Shown: one piece after another, positions 1-9,316 of the stretch
Layout: every line of letters begins with the position of its first letter
Numbering within the stretch: the stretch's first letter is position 1
The notes under the pieces: model-generated
What the model was told of the DNA's origin: nothing
Database searches by the model: none
Seen by the model: only the letters and a program-made list of their open reading frames with translations
Assembly: GCF_029689925.1 (NCBI RefSeq)
Contig: NZ_CP121445.1
Span: 4,696,501-4,760,500, forward strand
From: Anaerocolumna sp. AGMB13025
GTDB lineage: Bacteria; Bacillota; Clostridia; Lachnospirales; Lachnospiraceae
Direction: 5' to 3'
DNA length: 64,000 nt
Translations under genes and position numbers: made by a program

Positions 1-171
1 CTGTTCAAAGTCCTTCCGTCGGTAATACCGGTAATTAATCTATTTTCCTTGGAGAATATAATTTTTATCCTAATTATAGATATTTACAGTCTTTATTATA
101 TGTATTGTAACCATTACTATTATAATTACCAGTTTATCCACTCCGGATAAACAATTGAAAGGAGAAAACAC

Positions 172-789
172 ATGTCTAATATGAATCCCCACACACATAG
201 TCACACCTTTACGGGTGATCAGAATTTCATGAATAAGATAAACTTTCTGGATAGTGTTATGAGAAAAAAAATGCTCCCTCCGGAGGAATTATTAAAACTG
301 CTCCCTATACAGGAAGGCAGCAATATATTAGACGCAGGGGCAGGTTCTGGTTACCTGACTATTCCTGCCGCGAAATGCACTACGGGAACCGTGTATGCGT
401 TGGATATGGATGTACGGATGCTGGAGGTCATTACTATAAAAGCTAACGCAGATAATATAACAAATATTGATCTTTTACAGGGTAATATCAACAATATTCC
501 GATTTCAGACAACTCGGTTGATTTTGCTATAGCTTCCTTAATTTTGCATGAAGTAGGACCGTTATCCCCTGTCCTTGCAGAGTTATTCCGTGTACTTAAG
601 GATGGTGGTTCTGTTCTTTGTCTGGAATATGAAAAGGAAGAAAGCAGTATTCAGGGGCCACCTATGCATATCCGTATTTCTTCGGTAAGCCTGGAACAAG
701 AACTTATTGCAGCTGGATTTTCAATTGAACAAAAGTTCATTCCTGGCGAGTCCCTCTATATTATTACTGCAAAAAAACAGGAGTTCTAA
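172..789 (+). CDS. Class I SAM-dependent methyltransferase
   Basis: A 205-residue protein of the methyltransferase-11 type. It has a glycine-rich SAM site (NILDAGAGSG, residues 51-60), an acidic residue after strand 2 (ALDMDVRM) and the post-motif segment DFAIASLILHEV, so it should transfer a methyl group from SAM in the cytosol. The N-terminus is short and histidine-rich (HTHSHTF), which could be a metal contact or chance. The start is supported by AAAGGAG nine bases upstream. It is a single gene, convergent with the MATE gene that follows. The substrate cannot be told; UbiE/small-molecule methyltransferases are the nearest general class. Confidence 0.85.
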   Translation: MSNMNPHTHSHTFTGDQNFMNKINFLDSVMRKKMLPPEELLKLLPIQEGSNILDAGAGSGYLTIPAAKCTTGTVYALDMDVRMLEVITIKANADNITNIDLLQGNINNIPISDNSVDFAIASLILHEVGPLSPVLAELFRVLKDGGSVLCLEYEKEESSIQGPPMHIRISSVSLEQELIAAGFSIEQKFIPGESLYIITAKKQEF

Positions 790-842
790 GTGTAAAAGAA
801 ATTTATTATAAGAAAGGTTGCCACACTGAGCATCTTTCACAC
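788..842. repeat. Dispersed element with TTTCACAC end, copy 1
   Basis: About 55 bp that recur near 55.6 kb with over 30 identical bases in a row (GGTTGCCACACTGAGCATC in the middle). The ends, GTGTaAAAGA and TCTTTCACAC, form an imperfect inverted repeat. It starts inside the stop region of the methyltransferase gene. No coding capacity was seen, so it is probably a small non-autonomous or REP-like element. Confidence 0.7.
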
Positions 843-866
843 AGGGAATTCAGAAGATTTTTTTCA

Positions 867-894
867 CACAGGGAATTCAGCAGAATTCCCTGTG
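867..894. repeat. Perfect 12-bp palindrome (CACAGGGAATTC, 4-nt loop)
   Basis: CACAGGGAATTC, AGCA, GAATTCCCTGTG. The left arm is also present as a direct repeat about 29 bp earlier (ACACAGGGAATTCAG). It lies between two convergent genes and may end transcription, but neither side has a proper T-tract, so an intrinsic terminator is not certain. It is continuous with the TTTCACAC element. Confidence 0.6.
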
Positions 895-949
895 AAAAAG
901 TCAGGAGATATTACATTGCCACTCCATTCGAGCTATTTTGTAGTCCTGG

Positions 950-2317
950 CTACACGGTTATGTACTTCCATTTCCCATTGTTTACTCTGGTAAGATACAT
1001 AATGGATCTTGAGCAGAAGTCAAAGAATATGCCAATCATAACCGCTGTTAAGCCAATTGAAAACATATGGATAAGTACAAAGGATAAGATAACCCGAAAG
1101 GCCCATAGTCCTACAAAAGACGTAATCATTACATACTTGATATCTCCTGCTGCCTTTAAGGTTGCGGAGCACAAATTGAGTATTGCCAGTAATGGCTCAA
1201 TCAATCCAAAGGTACAGACTATACCGATTGCCTGTTTCATTACCAGTGAATCACTGGTATACAAAGCGGCAAGGTATTTTGAAAAAATAATCATAAATAT
1301 GCCGATAATAAAGCCCACTATCATTGTAATCTTCATGCCTTCTTTCGAATAGGTTTCCGCCTTTTGATGATTCCCCTCACCAAGACTTTGACCGACTAAT
1401 GTGGTATTCGCAATGGCGAAACCAAAAATGGGGAAAAAGGCCAGTGCGTTGATATTTAATCCAATCTGATAGGCCGCCATAGCAACAGTTCCAAGGGGTA
1501 CAATGATTATCTGCAATACCAGGAAGCCGCCCTGCATAACCGCCTGCTCAATAAATCCTGGAATCCCTATATTAATGATTCGTTTAATCATTTCCGGCCA
1601 GATGCTGTAATCATCTTTTAGGCTTAGATTAAGCTTAAGTCCTTTATAGTTATATAGAACCATTACCCGGACCGTTACTCCTACTATTCTAGAAATCGTG
1701 ACGGCTATTGCAGAACCCACAACTCCTAAAGCAGGTATATGTAAGAACGGGACACCAAAGATGAGTACCGTATTTAATATGATATTTAATATATTCACCC
1801 CGCCGGTAATTACCATAGGAGTCTTCGTATCTCCAGCTCCCCTCATAGCTCCTGAAACTATGATATCCAACACAAGAAAGGGCAGGTTAATAAGTACAAT
1901 ATTAAAGTAACTGATTCCGGTTTTAAAAACCTCCGGTTCTGCTTTTCCAAAAAACAAGCTCATTAAAGGTAGCGAAAAGGCTCTTCCGATGACTGACAAA
2001 AGGACGCCGACCACAATTGCCATATATCCGGATTGTATTAATGCCCTTTTTGCATCTTTATGGTTACCTTCACCGGTAACCCTTGCGATAATCACTGTGG
2101 TACCGATTGATAAACCCGAAAAGACTGTCTGCAAAAATCCCATAAGCATATTTACCATACCTACCCCAGCAACTGCATAGGTACCTATTCTCCCCATAAA
2201 TATCGTAGATACCATTCCCACCATCATCTCTAGTATCTGCTCTGTAATTGAAGGCCACGCCAGGGAGATTATTTCTTTGTCAGCCTTTTTATCCAGTTTA
2301 AACCAATTCTTTATCAT
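950..2317 (-). CDS. MATE family multidrug/Na+ efflux protein
   Basis: A 455-residue membrane protein with the twelve-helix MATE layout, in two similar halves. Segments such as SLAWPSITEQILEMMVGM near the N-terminus, GAMRGAGDTKTPM in the first half and TLKAAGDIKYVM in the second are typical of the NorM/DinF branch. It would export cationic drugs or metabolites with Na+ or H+. An AGAGG site precedes the start codon. It stands alone, with no regulator next to it. Confidence 0.93.
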   Translation of the reverse strand: MIKNWFKLDKKADKEIISLAWPSITEQILEMMVGMVSTIFMGRIGTYAVAGVGMVNMLMGFLQTVFSGLSIGTTVIIARVTGEGNHKDAKRALIQSGYMAIVVGVLLSVIGRAFSLPLMSLFFGKAEPEVFKTGISYFNIVLINLPFLVLDIIVSGAMRGAGDTKTPMVITGGVNILNIILNTVLIFGVPFLHIPALGVVGSAIAVTISRIVGVTVRVMVLYNYKGLKLNLSLKDDYSIWPEMIKRIINIGIPGFIEQAVMQGGFLVLQIIIVPLGTVAMAAYQIGLNINALAFFPIFGFAIANTTLVGQSLGEGNHQKAETYSKEGMKITMIVGFIIGIFMIIFSKYLAALYTSDSLVMKQAIGIVCTFGLIEPLLAILNLCSATLKAAGDIKYVMITSFVGLWAFRVILSFVLIHMFSIGLTAVMIGIFFDFCSRSIMYLTRVNNGKWKYITV

Positions 2318-2469
2318 TCTCTACCTCTTTATCCGTATTGATTCACGCAACCATATCATTATAAATCAAATGTGTTCCCGAGGCAATCTGAAATCTTTCT
2401 ATCAGTTACTATTATCCCTTTATGAAATAAGAATCAGGAAAACTTTCAAGGTTTAAGCATAGATTTCTG

Positions 2470-2847
2470 TTAGTTATGCGGACCTCCGATTTCAATAATA
2501 TGATTATCAGGATCATAAATCCGGAATATTTTCTGCCAGGGTAATTCAATTATCCCGTGAATTATCTTCACTTCTTTTTGAATAAGCCTATGGTATTCCT
2601 CTTCGATATTCTCTGTTTCAAAATAAATATCTACATTGTTGTAACCTTGCTTTCCATTATGAAGGAGTTTTTGTATTTCCTGCTCCGGCATTAATTTATC
2701 CGCCTGATGTATGGAAAAGCGTTCTTTAAATATGACCATATTACCCCAATCAGATAAAATCTCAAGCCCCATTATATTGGCATAGAATTCCTTTGAAACT
2801 TTTATATCTTCTACTAAAACAATTGTATCAACATGTTTCATATCCAA
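2470..2847 (-). CDS. VOC (glyoxalase/bleomycin resistance) family protein
   Basis: A 125-residue, single-module VOC protein. It has the beta-alpha-beta-beta-beta pattern beginning MKHVDTIVLVEDIKVSKEFYANIMGL and ending in a DPDNHIIEIGG strand whose glutamate is the usual metal ligand. These proteins are small metal-dependent lyases, dioxygenases or drug-binding proteins and act as dimers. The start has AGGAGGTAATT upstream. Substrate unknown. Confidence 0.88.
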   Translation of the reverse strand: MDMKHVDTIVLVEDIKVSKEFYANIMGLEILSDWGNMVIFKERFSIHQADKLMPEQEIQKLLHNGKQGYNNVDIYFETENIEEEYHRLIQKEVKIIHGIIELPWQKIFRIYDPDNHIIEIGGPHN

Positions 2848-2961
2848 TTACCTCCTATATGGCTCCGATTATTGCAGACTCATACAAATAAAAATACTAT
2901 GTTTTTTTTAATCTGCAAAAAACTCCTTCGTCAGAATTTTTCCTTTTGATTTTGATGCATC

Positions 2962-3816
2962 TCATTTATAATAAAGCAGCCTGGAAGAATAAGCGTTACG
3001 GTACTGGGTGGGAGTAAGTCCCGCAGTCCGCTTAAAGGTCTTCATAAAATTATGGCTGTCAGAAAAGCCGCTTTGATAAGACACTTCATTGATATCTAAA
3101 TTCGTATCACATAACAGATATTTTGCAAGTTCTATTTTTTCCCGGATAATATACTGCTTTAGGGTTACCCCTGCAATCGTACTGAATAAACTGGAAATAT
3201 ACTTTTTGTTATAACCAAAATGATCTGCAATTTCAGATACCTTGATTTCATTATTTTTATTCCAATTTATATAATCCTGTATATCATTATAAAGCTGTTT
3301 CTTTTTTATATCTGTGGTATTCTGTGTATCCTTTGCATAAAACTGACTGAAAATTTCACTTATAATTGTGGTACAGACATAGTCATTATGAAGGCGGTTT
3401 TGATAGGTTCTTACATTGTCCTGGAGCTGCTTCATCATTACAATTAGTTTTTCCGGTTTCAACAACTTTCCATATTCAGGTATAACGATACTATTTTCTT
3501 TAACCTCACTCGGGTCTACCTCAGTCTTTCGTCTGTTTACCGGATATTCATAGGTAAAATGAAGCCAATAAAAGGCACAATTGCTTTTTTTGTACCCAGC
3601 CTGTCTGGCCGTGGGTGAAATAAGCAGATATTCTCCCTTTTCTACAGCAAACTTATTCTCATTCACCATAAGGTAGGCCGTACCTTCTGTGACTACAATC
3701 AGTTCATAATCCTGCATATACCTTGCAAAATGCATCCATTCCGGAGAAGGTGCCTGAAATTTACCGGTCAGATTGTATTTTAGCGGTTTGTCAAGAACCA
3801 GTTCATAATATATCAT
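2962..3816 (-). CDS. AraC family transcriptional regulator
   Basis: About 284 residues: an N-terminal cupin-like ligand domain (LIVVTEGTAYLMVNENKFAVEKG) and a C-terminal pair of HTH motifs (IKVSEIADHFGYNKKYISSLF, then YQSGFSDSHNFMKTFKR). This layout is usual in sugar-responsive AraC regulators. The ATG chosen has AGGTGG 11 bases upstream; a GTG five codons earlier is an alternative. It is divergent from the GH127 gene, with under 100 bp between starts, so it probably controls that gene in response to an arabinose-containing ligand. Confidence 0.92.
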   Translation of the reverse strand: MIYYELVLDKPLKYNLTGKFQAPSPEWMHFARYMQDYELIVVTEGTAYLMVNENKFAVEKGEYLLISPTARQAGYKKSNCAFYWLHFTYEYPVNRRKTEVDPSEVKENSIVIPEYGKLLKPEKLIVMMKQLQDNVRTYQNRLHNDYVCTTIISEIFSQFYAKDTQNTTDIKKKQLYNDIQDYINWNKNNEIKVSEIADHFGYNKKYISSLFSTIAGVTLKQYIIREKIELAKYLLCDTNLDINEVSYQSGFSDSHNFMKTFKRTAGLTPTQYRNAYSSRLLYYK

Positions 3817-3909
3817 ATGACTTTTTACCACCTATTCTGTATTTAGACTATTTCTTTGGCTTCCTGGGTTTATTATACTAAATTCATTACAAGGAAAGGA
3901 GTATTACTA

Positions 3910-6162
3910 ATGATTCAATCATTTTCATTATCTCAGGTAAAACTAAAGGAACCTTACTTAAATAATGCCTTTCAGAAAGAACTTGACTATTTAATGTCCT
4001 TTGACTGTGACCGGCTATTATCTAATTTCCGTTTGACCAGAGGCCTTACCCCTAAGGCAAAATGCTATGAAGGCTGGGAAGATACCGAAATACGGGGACA
4101 CTCCCTGGGGCACTATCTGACGGCTTTAGCCCAGGCATATACTACTACTGATTATAATAATACAATTTATAAAAGACTACAATACCTAATGGAGGAGTTA
4201 TCCCTCTGCCAGTTTCAAAGCGGTTATCTTTCCGCATTCCCGGAGGAATTCTTTGACCGGGTGGAAACCGGTAAGCCGGTATGGGTACCCTGGTACACCA
4301 TGCATAAAATTATATCCGGACTGGTTAACGTTTATAACCATGCAAAACTGGATTCTGCCCTGGCTATCCTATCAGGGATTGGTGACTGGGTTTATAACAG
4401 AAGTGACAAATGGACACCTCAAATCCACGACCGGGTATTGTCCGTTGAATATGGCGGTATGAATGACTGCATGTATGAGGTTTATAAAATAACCCAGAAT
4501 GAAAACCATGCCGTTGCTGCCCACCGTTTTGATGAAATTAAGTTATTTGAACCGATCCATGATGGTAAGGATATTCTGAACAACCGACATGCGAATACTA
4601 CTATTCCTAAATTCTTAGGGGCACTTAACCGTTATGTGGTATATGGTGAAAAGGAAGCTTACTATTTGACTGTCTGCAAGCAGTTCTGGGATATTGTGAC
4701 GAAAAATCACAGTTATATCACCGGCGGCAACAGCGAATGGGAACATTTTGGAGAACCTGATATTTTGGATGCCGAGAGGACCGAAGCCAATTGTGAAACC
4801 TGCAACACCTATAACATGTTAAAGATGACCAGAACATTATTTCAGATTACAGGAGATTCAAAATACTCTGATTTTTATGAGACTACTTTTATTAACGCCA
4901 TTTTATCCTCCCAAAATCCCCAGACCGGAATGACAACCTACTTCCAGCCTATGGCAACGGGTTATTTTAAAGTATACAGTAAACCCTTTGAACACTTCTG
5001 GTGTTGTACCGGCACCGGCATGGAAAATTTCTCTAAATTAAATGACAGCTTTTATTTTCACGAGGAAGACAAGCTTTATGTAAATATGTATTTTTCCTCC
5101 TCCGTCAATTGGGAGGAAAAAAAGATACGCCTTTCACAGGATACCAATCTCCTCAATATGGATAAAGCAGTCTTTCGCATCAATACAGAAGCGGAATCTT
5201 CTTTTACCCTGTGCCTTAGAATACCGGCTTGGTCAGAAGGAACCAGTATCCAGATTAATGATGTACCTGCCTCCTATACGCTAAAAGATGGCTATGCCTG
5301 TATCACCAGGACTTGGAACGATAACGATGTAATCGATATGACCTTTAAAACAGTAATTCGTTACCACGAGTTGCCGGATAACAAAAATGCCGTTGCCTTT
5401 ACTTATGGTCCTGTAGTCTTAAGTGCTGGTCTTGGAACAGAGGAACTGGAAGAATCTACTACCGGTGTTCAGGTTAAAATACCGAAGAAACCTATGGCTG
5501 TCAAAGATTATATCGTAATCAGACAGTCGGATATCAAAAGCTTTAAAGAACATTTATCAGAACATCTGGTGAAAACAGAAGGCAAAATGGAATTCCGTTT
5601 AAAAAGCACCGATGAAGATGACCGGCTAATATTCACACCCCACTATCAACAGCATAAAGAAAGATATGGAATCTACTGGATACTGGTAGAGGAAAATTCC
5701 GATACCCTTAACAACTATATCAAACAAAAGCGGCATTTAGAGCTTGTAAAAGCAGCGGAAATCGATAGTATACAAATCGGTAACGACCAGTATGAACTTT
5801 CTCATAATATACAAGGTAAGGACACAGAATCCGGCGACCGGGACGGCTTTCATTACCGGACAGCGAAAGCAGGCGGTTGGTTTGGTTATGATTTGCAGGT
5901 CTGTGATTCTGAGGATACTTATCTGCAATTTGGCTATATGCCCGGTGACTGTAAAAAAGGATTCTATGTAGAGATTAATAACACAGAGCTTTCCCATGAG
6001 AGTATGGAAGGTAAATCCTGGCGTGATATAACGGAGAGATCCTATCTGATTCCTAAGGAATTATATCAAGACAGTCCTTGTGTTACTGTGAAGTTTAGGA
6101 CCGAAGAAGAGGATTCTATGGCAAGAATTATCGAAGTTATCAAAACTTCAAAGAAAGTTTAG
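3910..6162 (+). CDS. GH127 family glycoside hydrolase (beta-L-arabinofuranosidase-like, DUF1680)
   Basis: A 750-residue cytosolic enzyme with no signal peptide. It has the (alpha/alpha)6 domain and C-terminal beta-sandwiches of GH127. The residues matching the zinc/cysteine catalytic site of the characterised Bifidobacterium enzyme HypBA1 are visible: Glu296 and Cys298 in CETC, and the adjacent Cys365-Cys366 in WCCTGTG, the first being the nucleophile. It should release beta-linked L-arabinofuranose from plant glycan or glycopeptide fragments after uptake. The start used has AAGGAAAGGAG upstream; an upstream in-frame start lacks one. The AraC regulator is divergent. Related families GH142/GH146 cannot be excluded. 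Confidence 0.92.
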   Translation: MIQSFSLSQVKLKEPYLNNAFQKELDYLMSFDCDRLLSNFRLTRGLTPKAKCYEGWEDTEIRGHSLGHYLTALAQAYTTTDYNNTIYKRLQYLMEELSLCQFQSGYLSAFPEEFFDRVETGKPVWVPWYTMHKIISGLVNVYNHAKLDSALAILSGIGDWVYNRSDKWTPQIHDRVLSVEYGGMNDCMYEVYKITQNENHAVAAHRFDEIKLFEPIHDGKDILNNRHANTTIPKFLGALNRYVVYGEKEAYYLTVCKQFWDIVTKNHSYITGGNSEWEHFGEPDILDAERTEANCETCNTYNMLKMTRTLFQITGDSKYSDFYETTFINAILSSQNPQTGMTTYFQPMATGYFKVYSKPFEHFWCCTGTGMENFSKLNDSFYFHEEDKLYVNMYFSSSVNWEEKKIRLSQDTNLLNMDKAVFRINTEAESSFTLCLRIPAWSEGTSIQINDVPASYTLKDGYACITRTWNDNDVIDMTFKTVIRYHELPDNKNAVAFTYGPVVLSAGLGTEELEESTTGVQVKIPKKPMAVKDYIVIRQSDIKSFKEHLSEHLVKTEGKMEFRLKSTDEDDRLIFTPHYQQHKERYGIYWILVEENSDTLNNYIKQKRHLELVKAAEIDSIQIGNDQYELSHNIQGKDTESGDRDGFHYRTAKAGGWFGYDLQVCDSEDTYLQFGYMPGDCKKGFYVEINNTELSHESMEGKSWRDITERSYLIPKELYQDSPCVTVKFRTEEEDSMARIIEVIKTSKKV

Positions 6163-6252
6163 ACCCAGTCAATCAAGCGATATAACTAAATTTTTCTACT
6201 GTCAGAGCAGAGAGCTAATACAAATTTTAAAACTAAATAATGAGATTAAATA

Positions 6253-6545
6253 GGTTACTAGAAATCAAAGACTAAATCACCTGGGAGAAAATAAGGCTGT
6301 AACAAATCATAGACTTACTTACCTGAGATAGAATGTGTCTGCGACTTACTTGCCTGGGATAGAATGTGTCTGTTTTGCTAATCAAAGACTAAATTACCTG
6401 TGAGACAATAAGGATTATATTTCATAAAATTTCTTGGAAAGTATGCGCGAATGGCTGTAAATATCCGCTTCTTCGTGGTAACTTAGTACAAAATTCAATA
6501 AAATATAATCCTTATTCCATGCCCAGTTTGATATCCTGCATATCT
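6253..6545. repeat. Composite dispersed-repeat region between GH127 and PiT genes
   Basis: The 390-bp gap after the GH127 gene has no gene. It holds at least four degenerate copies of a module like AATCAAAGACTAAATTACCTG (starting near 6253, 6305, 6350 and 6380) and an inverted pair AATAAGGATTATATTT / AAATATAATCCTTATT about 90 bp apart, ending in ATATCCTGCA. The same modules occur in the palindromic elements at 8.5, 28.3 and 56.4 kb, so this looks like several insertions or a decayed cluster. Confidence 0.65.
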
Positions 6546-6552
6546 TAGCAGT

Positions 6553-7539
6553 CTATAAAAAGAGCTTAAACAACGCACATATAGCCGCTGATAATAAAAA
6601 TGTAATCGGAATCGTTGTAAACCAAGCCGATACCATCTTCTGGGCGGTACTCCAATTGACTCCTTTCACACGCTGGGAAGCACCAACACCCATGATTGAA
6701 CAGGAAACAACATGTGTTGTACTTACCGGAAGACCAAATTTGGTGGCAATTTGGATTATCAGAACGGAAGAAAGGTCCGCTGCTACTGCATTAACGGGTT
6801 TTAATTTCATAATCTGAGTACCAACTGTTTTAATAATCCGTGATCCGCCTATGGAGGTTCCAAGTGCCATGGCTAAAGCACAGAGTAACTGTACCCAATG
6901 GGGAATTGTCGCATGGGTCTGATAGCCATAACTTACCAATGCCATTGTAATAATACCCATGGATTTCTGTGCATCATTGGTACCATGAGAAAATGCCTGT
7001 AAGGCAGCCGTTAAAACCTGAACTCTTCGAAACCCCCTATTTGCTTTTACGGCATTGGCTTTCTTAAAAATAACTTTGATTAAAGTAAACATGATGAAAC
7101 CTACGGATAAGGCCAGAATGGGTGATATAATAAGAGAAGAAACCACTTTTACGAACCCCTTATATTTTATAGCATGAATTCCTACATCCGAAAAAGCTGC
7201 CCCCGCCAAAGAACCAATGAGTGCATGGGACGAACTGCTTGGAATTCCAAAGTACCAGGTCATCAGATTCCATAAAATTGCAGCTATTAAGGCTACTATC
7301 ATAACGATGGAGCCATTGGATATCTTATCTAAATCTACAATATCTTTTGCGATAGTTTCAGCAACACCGGTAGATACAATCGCTCCCAAAAAATTCATAC
7401 AAGCAGCCATAATTATCGCTCTTTTTAAGGTTAAAGCCTTAGTGGATACTGCTGTTGCTATTGCATTGGCAGTATCGTGAAAACCATTAATAAAATCATA
7501 GCTTAACGCCAAAATAATTATCAATATTAATAAAATCAT
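6553..7539 (-). CDS. pit: Inorganic phosphate transporter, PiT family
   Basis: About 328 residues with 9-10 membrane helices. Both PiT signature repeats are present: SYDFINGFHDTANAIATAVST near the start and FSHGTNDAQKSMGII in the second half, carrying the GxxNDxx-type substrate motifs. It imports phosphate (or metal phosphate) with H+ or Na+. The ATG chosen fits the family N-terminus; the open frame runs 52 codons further upstream, but that part is made of tandem repeats and is unlikely to be translated. The usual DUF47 partner gene is not next to it. Confidence 0.93.
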   Translation of the reverse strand: MILLILIIILALSYDFINGFHDTANAIATAVSTKALTLKRAIIMAACMNFLGAIVSTGVAETIAKDIVDLDKISNGSIVMIVALIAAILWNLMTWYFGIPSSSSHALIGSLAGAAFSDVGIHAIKYKGFVKVVSSLIISPILALSVGFIMFTLIKVIFKKANAVKANRGFRRVQVLTAALQAFSHGTNDAQKSMGIITMALVSYGYQTHATIPHWVQLLCALAMALGTSIGGSRIIKTVGTQIMKLKPVNAVAADLSSVLIIQIATKFGLPVSTTHVVSCSIMGVGASQRVKGVNWSTAQKMVSAWFTTIPITFLLSAAICALFKLFL

Positions 7540-7632
7540 ATTATACCCATTGTATATCGCAAATTTCTTTGCGATACTGCCACAGAATAATATGTGAAAC
7601 AAGTTTCCCAGTTGATGTATATCATACTGTGA

Positions 7633-7768
7633 CATCCTTTCATTTTTTATATTTGCTTTCAACTTGAAAGAATCGTATAGTGGCATCCCTATCATTTCTT
7701 ACTTTTGCTTTTCAACTTGAAGAAATCGTATAGTTGCATACCTTTCATTTCTTATATTTGCTTTCAGC
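7633..7768. repeat. Tandem ~52-bp repeat, 2.6 copies, upstream of pit
   Basis: Three consecutive units begin CATCCTTTC, CATCCCTATC and CATACCTTTC and share TTCATTTCTTATATTTGCTTT and TTGAAAGAATCGTATAG-like segments. Spacing is 51 and 53 bp. The array lies just upstream of the pit start in the direction of transcription. It may contain repeated regulatory sites or an expanded leader. No gene is supported from here to about 7.9 kb. Confidence 0.7.
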
Positions 7769-7927
7769 CTCCACGCCTGATTGCCGTAAAAGCAGCATTT
7801 CAAATAGTAGAGGAAGGACATATTTGGATACAATACTGCCATTTCAATTTTGGCAGCAAAGTACCACAGCTAACTTCTGCAAGAAATAAGCGCAATTATT
7901 GCCGGTAACAGGACCATTTGAATTAAA

Positions 7928-8344
7928 TTAAACCCTGTATAAATCTCCTTTCCCGCCATCCGAATTATGTATGTACAAAATGGTATACATTCTTACACAA
8001 AATTCGCTCTGTAATAATATCTTTAAAACGACCCAAAATAAAAGTGGAATTAATGGCAGAACCGCCGTTGATAGTGAAAATGTCAAGGGGAAAATCCAAT
8101 ATGAAGATGTAACACTTGACCCAGCTGAAAAACCCGCTGTGTCCTCCTCTGAAATTTCACCAATTATATTCTCTGCAGCATCCAGGTTTTGAAAGCCAGG
8201 GAATGCATTAGGAAGAGTATATATGGAATCAGAAAACACAAAGAAAGAATCTACACCCTCATATGGAGTGTACATTCCTACCCACAAAGCTGCTATGCAT
8301 AATAAAACCGCAAAATTACGGCAATAACTTGTCCTCTGCTTCAT
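7928..8344 (-). CDS. Small membrane protein of unknown function
   Basis: About 138 residues. A first hydrophobic helix (NFAVLLCIAALWVGMYT) is followed by an 80-residue probably extracellular segment, then a second helix (FPLTFSLSTAVLPLIPLLFWVVLKIL) and a basic cytosolic tail ending in YIHNSDGGKGDLYRV. I do not recognise the family. The start has GAGGACAAG upstream. Codon use and the two-helix layout support a real gene. Confidence 0.6.
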   Translation of the reverse strand: MKQRTSYCRNFAVLLCIAALWVGMYTPYEGVDSFFVFSDSIYTLPNAFPGFQNLDAAENIIGEISEEDTAGFSAGSSVTSSYWIFPLTFSLSTAVLPLIPLLFWVVLKILLQSEFCVRMYTILYIHNSDGGKGDLYRV

Positions 8345-8485
8345 ATCTTGTCCTCTGTTCCTAGTCAAACAAAACTATAACATACTGAAGCTGTTATTTC
8401 AATCCTAACTTTGCCCAACTTTTCAAACAGAGTTATAAAACTAATCGCAGCAAAGGGCAGTTTGTCCCTCTCTTACACAATAAAT

Positions 8486-8575
8486 AGGCTGTTGTAATAT
8501 TCAAAGACTAAGTCACCTGAGTGAGAATAAGGATTCTATGCCCAGGTTCTATATCCTGCAATTTTGCAACAGCCT
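8486..8575. repeat. Palindromic element, GGCTGTTG ends, copy at 8.5 kb
   Basis: Terminal arms AGGCTGTTGTAA and TTGCAACAGCCT pair over 11 of 12 bases. The interior holds TTCAAAGACTAAGTCACCTG, GAATAAGGATTCTATG, CCCAGGTTC and ATATCCTGCA, shared with elements at 6.3, 28.3 and 56.4 kb. It lies 15 bp past the ferritin-like gene stop and may also act as its terminator. Confidence 0.75.
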
Positions 8576-8590
8576 CTTGGTATAATTAAG

Positions 8591-9121
8591 TCATGCATTA
8601 CAATTATTCTTGGAATATATATAATTATAAAGTATTCCATGTCTGATTTCATCGGTGATTATTTCAGTTAACATGTTAATATGAACTCTGGGCTGCATCG
8701 CATATAAAATCTGGCGGTATCTCTGTACGGCATTTTGCTCACCAAGCAAAGCTTTTTTGATGCCATCGCAATATGAGTCCGGGGTTTTAAAGGATTCTTC
8801 ACTTTCTTTTGGGAGAACCGCACCTGTAATATCGTAATAAATCTGACGGAACATATTATAATGGTCCATCTCATTGTTTCGTATACCGGTTATTATCTGT
8901 TTATCTTCATCATCGGGAGCATTTTCAATTAAATAGGTATAAAAAATTTTATCTTCATTTTCACCGGCAACGGCTTTTTGTATTAGCTCAAGAGCATTAT
9001 CGAGGTTATTGGGATAGACAAAAACATTAGCCTTTTCATCTGAGATTTCCATATCCAAAGGTCTAATATAAGGTTGTATATATGGATCTGCTATAGGAAA
9101 ATAATAATTTGAGTAATTCAA
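8591..9121 (-). CDS. Ferritin-like (rubrerythrin-type) di-iron domain protein
   Basis: About 176 residues. A proline/tyrosine-rich N-terminus of about 30 residues precedes a four-helix bundle with carboxylate/histidine motifs in two halves (GENEDKIFYTYLI, NNEMDHYNMFRQIYY; GEQNAVQRYRQIL, TDEIRHGILYNYIY). These fit a di-iron site, suggesting oxidative-stress or metal handling; spore-coat-associated ferritin-like proteins in Clostridia look similar. No normal ATG fits: a TTG with GGAG six bases upstream is the best start; another ATG lies 23 codons inside. Confidence 0.75.
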   Translation of the reverse strand: MNYSNYYFPIADPYIQPYIRPLDMEISDEKANVFVYPNNLDNALELIQKAVAGENEDKIFYTYLIENAPDDEDKQIITGIRNNEMDHYNMFRQIYYDITGAVLPKESEESFKTPDSYCDGIKKALLGEQNAVQRYRQILYAMQPRVHINMLTEIITDEIRHGILYNYIYSKNNCNA

Positions 9122-9242
9122 AACTAACTCCAATATTTTTTATATCTATAATATGAAAATAATATAAAATTGCTACATCTTACAATCTTGTTACATCGTG
9201 TTATCACTTATGTATTGGTCATAAAAGGGAAGAATATTCGTG

Positions 9243-9259
9243 AATGAATATTATTCATT
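9243..9259. promoter_or_regulatory. Probable TetR operator O1
   Basis: Perfect inverted repeat AATGAATA-T-TATTCATT that overlaps the start of the -35 box of the promoter for the TetR gene. A matching palindrome sits before the exporter gene, so the regulator probably binds both. Confidence 0.75.
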
Positions 9260-9286
9260 GACAATTGATAACCTTTATGCTAGAAT
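9258..9286 (+). promoter_or_regulatory. Sigma-A promoter of the TetR gene
   Basis: TTGACA, 17-bp spacer, TAGAAT, 31 bp before the tetR-type start codon. The operator covers the -35 side, consistent with self-repression. Confidence 0.8.
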
Positions 9287-9316
9287 ACAAATAGTTTCAC
9301 CACAAGGAGGTAAAAT

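Noticed and set aside
867..894. Perfect palindrome considered as intrinsic terminator
   Set aside because: No T-tract on either strand; kept as a repeat instead.
960..1352. 130-codon plus-strand ORF
   Set aside because: It is antisense to a clear MATE gene and matches no protein pattern.
7540..7695. N-terminal extension of the PiT open frame
   Set aside because: The added residues come from the 52-bp tandem repeats and do not fit the family start.
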